A stretch of 13,620 nt of DNA, taken from positions 1 to 13,620 of the forward strand of contig JACMMR010000080.1 in the NCBI GenBank assembly GCA_014378965.1. Reading direction: 5' to 3'. Under the pieces are notes generated by a model that was not told the DNA's origin, ran no database searches, and saw nothing but the letters and a program-made list of their open reading frames with translations. The position numbers were made by a program, and so were the translations under genes. Below are positions 11,773 to 13,620 of the stretch, piece by piece. The number at the start of each line of letters is the position of its first letter. Position 1 is the stretch's first letter. The stretch is from Candidatus Parcubacteria bacterium. GTDB lineage: Bacteria > Patescibacteriota > Minisyncoccia > Phycocordibacterales > CAIZLB01.

Positions 11773-13620
11773 ATGGCAAGAGAATTATTTGAAAAAAAAC
11801 ATACTGAAGAAATAAAAAGTAATGATTTTTTGCCAGAAACTAATAAAACTCTTAATGATACAAATTTTGAAATACCGGATGATTTATTAATGGAATATCC
11901 TGTATATTTAGCAAACTTACACAAAAAAGGATATGACTTTGATGATTTTAGCATAGAAACATACCTCAAAAAATTACGTTTAGGAAAGATTCAAAGAGAA
12001 GTTGCATTAGAAAATGATCCTCAAAACAAAAAACTTAACACATCAATAAAAAAGATTGAAGATCTTCTGAGTATATATACAAAAAAAATTATTTTTAGTA
12101 CTACAGAGCATGTTTTGGACAAATATCAATTATGTATAGATATAGCAAGTACAAAAAGTAATATGATTTTGTTACATTCATTGATTAACCAGTTATTTAA
12201 AGCTAAACAAGAAAGACTGGAGATATTGGGTATTATGAAATTAAGTGAAAATATAAATTATGATTTTATAAATGAAAATGGTGATACATTTGACAAAAAA
12301 TTTATCACAGACTCGATATCAAAAATAGATAATTTGATAGCATACGGCAATGAGGAAGTTAATGAAAAACAATTATCCGAAAATAAACCAATCAACCACC
12401 CATCTATTACTCAAACTAATAAAAAAACTATGAATGAAAAACCAATAATTGAACCTGAAATATTTCTTCCAACACCACAACCAAAACCATCGCAAGTACC
12501 TGAATCAGTTCCATCTGTTCATAATGAAGCAATTACAGAGACTATAAAAGAGACAGAGGAAAAAATTAATGAATTTTTAAAAGTAATTCGTGCCAATAAG
12601 GTGAGTAAAACATCAAAAGGAAAGATGAGTAAATATATAGCTGTTAAAAAATTAGACTTAGGCAAACTTGCTGCAGAATTAAAAGATTTTAAAGATGATA
12701 CTACAATTATAGCTCTACGTAACACATCGGAATCATTGGAAAAACTTCAAATTGAGTTGGAACAGACTGTAATCAAACAACGGGTTACAAAAGTTGTTGA
12801 GGAACAAAAACCAGAGACACCTGTGGTACCTTTAGCTACAATACTAGAAACCTCTCCTATTAAAACAACAGAGGAGTATACTCATAAATCACTTAGAAGT
12901 AAAATAGCTGAGTTTAAAACCAGATTACTGTTTGACAAAAATGGAGACAAAGAAAAAATTAATCATGAGGTGAAAGATTTTATTTTAACTCACAAAGAAA
13001 AAATTAGATTATTGATCCATGCTTTTGATAGTGCCAAAGTAACTGATCTGGTAAATTCTAAATACAAATCGGCTAAAGCTGACTTAGAGGGATTAGAAGA
13101 TCTTGAAAAATCACTTGTTGAGAATGAAAAAAAGATTGTTGAACCTATTTTACAACCACCAATTGAAGAACTAAATAATTTATCTGAAGAAGAAGCTGTC
13201 GATGATTCAGTAGAAAATGATGGACTAGATCATTTACGTCAAATAAGAACAGAACCCGAAACCAAGCCAGAACCAGAAAAAGGTGAGCCTGTGGCTGAGG
13301 ACGAAAAAGAAGTAGAAACTTTTACTACATATACAGAAGTAGTTCGTGCAATAGCAAATAATAACAAGCACGCAAGAACAGCATTTTTAAATCAACATAC
13401 TGCCATGGTACATGATATGCAAGTTGAAATAGACAGTAGAGCAAAAAAAGGTGGAGCTGTGGCAGTAAATGAATTTATAACAAGACAGCAAGAAAATATT
13501 AATACACTGGTGGCTTTACTTATAGAAACTAGGGGGGAGAATCATGAGGAGAATAGTAGATTAATAATTACCCTACAAAGCGACGCAAAAAGACTTGAAA
13601 TTAAAAGAATGGAAGAAAAA
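11773..13620 (+). CDS. Large charged multi-module helical protein, 3' end outside window
   Basis: The frame from the ATG at 11773 has no stop to the window's end (616 residues visible). I do not recognise a family. There is no signal peptide or membrane segment, so it looks cytoplasmic. It is rich in K, E, N, I and L. Predicted helical modules (about 40-196, 258-338, 370-456 and 517 to the end) are separated by Pro/Glu/Thr-rich linkers (about 217-252, 343-365 and 457-516, with runs such as PTPQPKPSQVPES and TEPETKPEPEKGEP). Modules two and three share the pattern KI.EF followed by a later L..F and L..L heptad-like spacing, so they may be degenerate copies. A scaffold or structural role is possible but not shown. 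The upstream promoter with extended -10 ends 9 bases before this ATG. Confidence 0.8.
   Translation, partial: MARELFEKKHTEEIKSNDFLPETNKTLNDTNFEIPDDLLMEYPVYLANLHKKGYDFDDFSIETYLKKLRLGKIQREVALENDPQNKKLNTSIKKIEDLLSIYTKKIIFSTTEHVLDKYQLCIDIASTKSNMILLHSLINQLFKAKQERLEILGIMKLSENINYDFINENGDTFDKKFITDSISKIDNLIAYGNEEVNEKQLSENKPINHPSITQTNKKTMNEKPIIEPEIFLPTPQPKPSQVPESVPSVHNEAITETIKETEEKINEFLKVIRANKVSKTSKGKMSKYIAVKKLDLGKLAAELKDFKDDTTIIALRNTSESLEKLQIELEQTVIKQRVTKVVEEQKPETPVVPLATILETSPIKTTEEYTHKSLRSKIAEFKTRLLFDKNGDKEKINHEVKDFILTHKEKIRLLIHAFDSAKVTDLVNSKYKSAKADLEGLEDLEKSLVENEKKIVEPILQPPIEELNNLSEEEAVDDSVENDGLDHLRQIRTEPETKPEPEKGEPVAEDEKEVETFTTYTEVVRAIANNNKHARTAFLNQHTAMVHDMQVEIDSRAKKGGAVAVNEFITRQQENINTLVALLIETRGENHEENSRLIITLQSDAKRLEIKRMEEK

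Noticed and set aside
11700..11969. Minus-strand 89-codon open frame
   Set aside because: It is the antisense shadow of the long helical protein's promoter and N-terminus.
1..13620. UGA read as glycine (code 25)
   Set aside because: All recognised genes are full length with no in-frame UGA, so the standard code suffices.
1..13620. CRISPR array, insertion sequence or prophage
   Set aside because: No regularly spaced repeats, no transposase other than the Xer-type recombinase, and no terminal inverted repeats were seen.

Overview
The window is AT-rich (roughly 30% G+C by eye), gene-dense and built from short, mostly monocistronic bacterial genes. The lack of Shine-Dalgarno motifs, the small HU/ClpP/S15/Xer/RNHCP/YraN set, two minimal tRNA clusters and large secreted or coiled-coil hypothetical proteins suggest a member of the Candidate Phyla Radiation (Patescibacteria). 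That assignment is an inference from gene style, not from a marker phylogeny. The standard code fits: no UGA interrupts any gene, and no gene ends in UGA (8 UAA, 6 UAG).

Layout. 1-240 is the C-terminus of a phospholipase D/cardiolipin synthase-like enzyme, convergent with rsmE (16S rRNA m3U1498 methyltransferase, minus). rsmE and clpP diverge from back-to-back promoters. HU (hup) follows and ends at a strong bidirectional hairpin that also serves tRNA-Gly(TCC) on the minus strand. A symmetric promoter then fires that tRNA leftward and a membrane-anchored trypsin-like protease rightward. On the minus strand follow an RNHCP zinc-ribbon gene lying 4 bases after tRNA-Pro(TGG), and yraN. 4148-4371 is a non-coding AT-rich stretch with two perfect DnaA boxes plus a near-match. 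tRNA-Gly(GCC) and tRNA-Arg(TCG) lie next to it, then cca (plus), a Xer-type tyrosine recombinase (minus), rpsO, an NYN-domain nuclease with a membrane protein behind it, a ComM/YifB-like protein whose AAA+ ATPase motifs are destroyed, a LysM-LysM-M23 endopeptidase (minus), and a long charged multi-module protein open to the window's end.

Three signals stand out. First, six 16-mers matching the ParB-binding parS consensus at 13-14 of 16 positions lie within 1.15 kb across cca and the recombinase gene, with a seventh inside rsmE. With the DnaA boxes 1.3 kb away, this suggests an origin-proximal centromere region. Second, nearly every promoter-proximal gene has a -10 hexamer, often with an extended TGn, ending 6-10 bases before the start codon, so most mRNAs here look leaderless. 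The endopeptidase gene fits the same rule only if it starts at an AUU codon. Third, the ComM-like protein appears to be an intact pseudo-ATPase.

The housekeeping genes cover translation and RNA maturation (rsmE, rpsO, cca, tRNAs), proteolysis (clpP), and chromosome structure or segregation (HU, Xer, putative parS and DnaA sites). The remaining genes act at the envelope (PLD-like enzyme, secreted protease, LysM/M23 enzyme).
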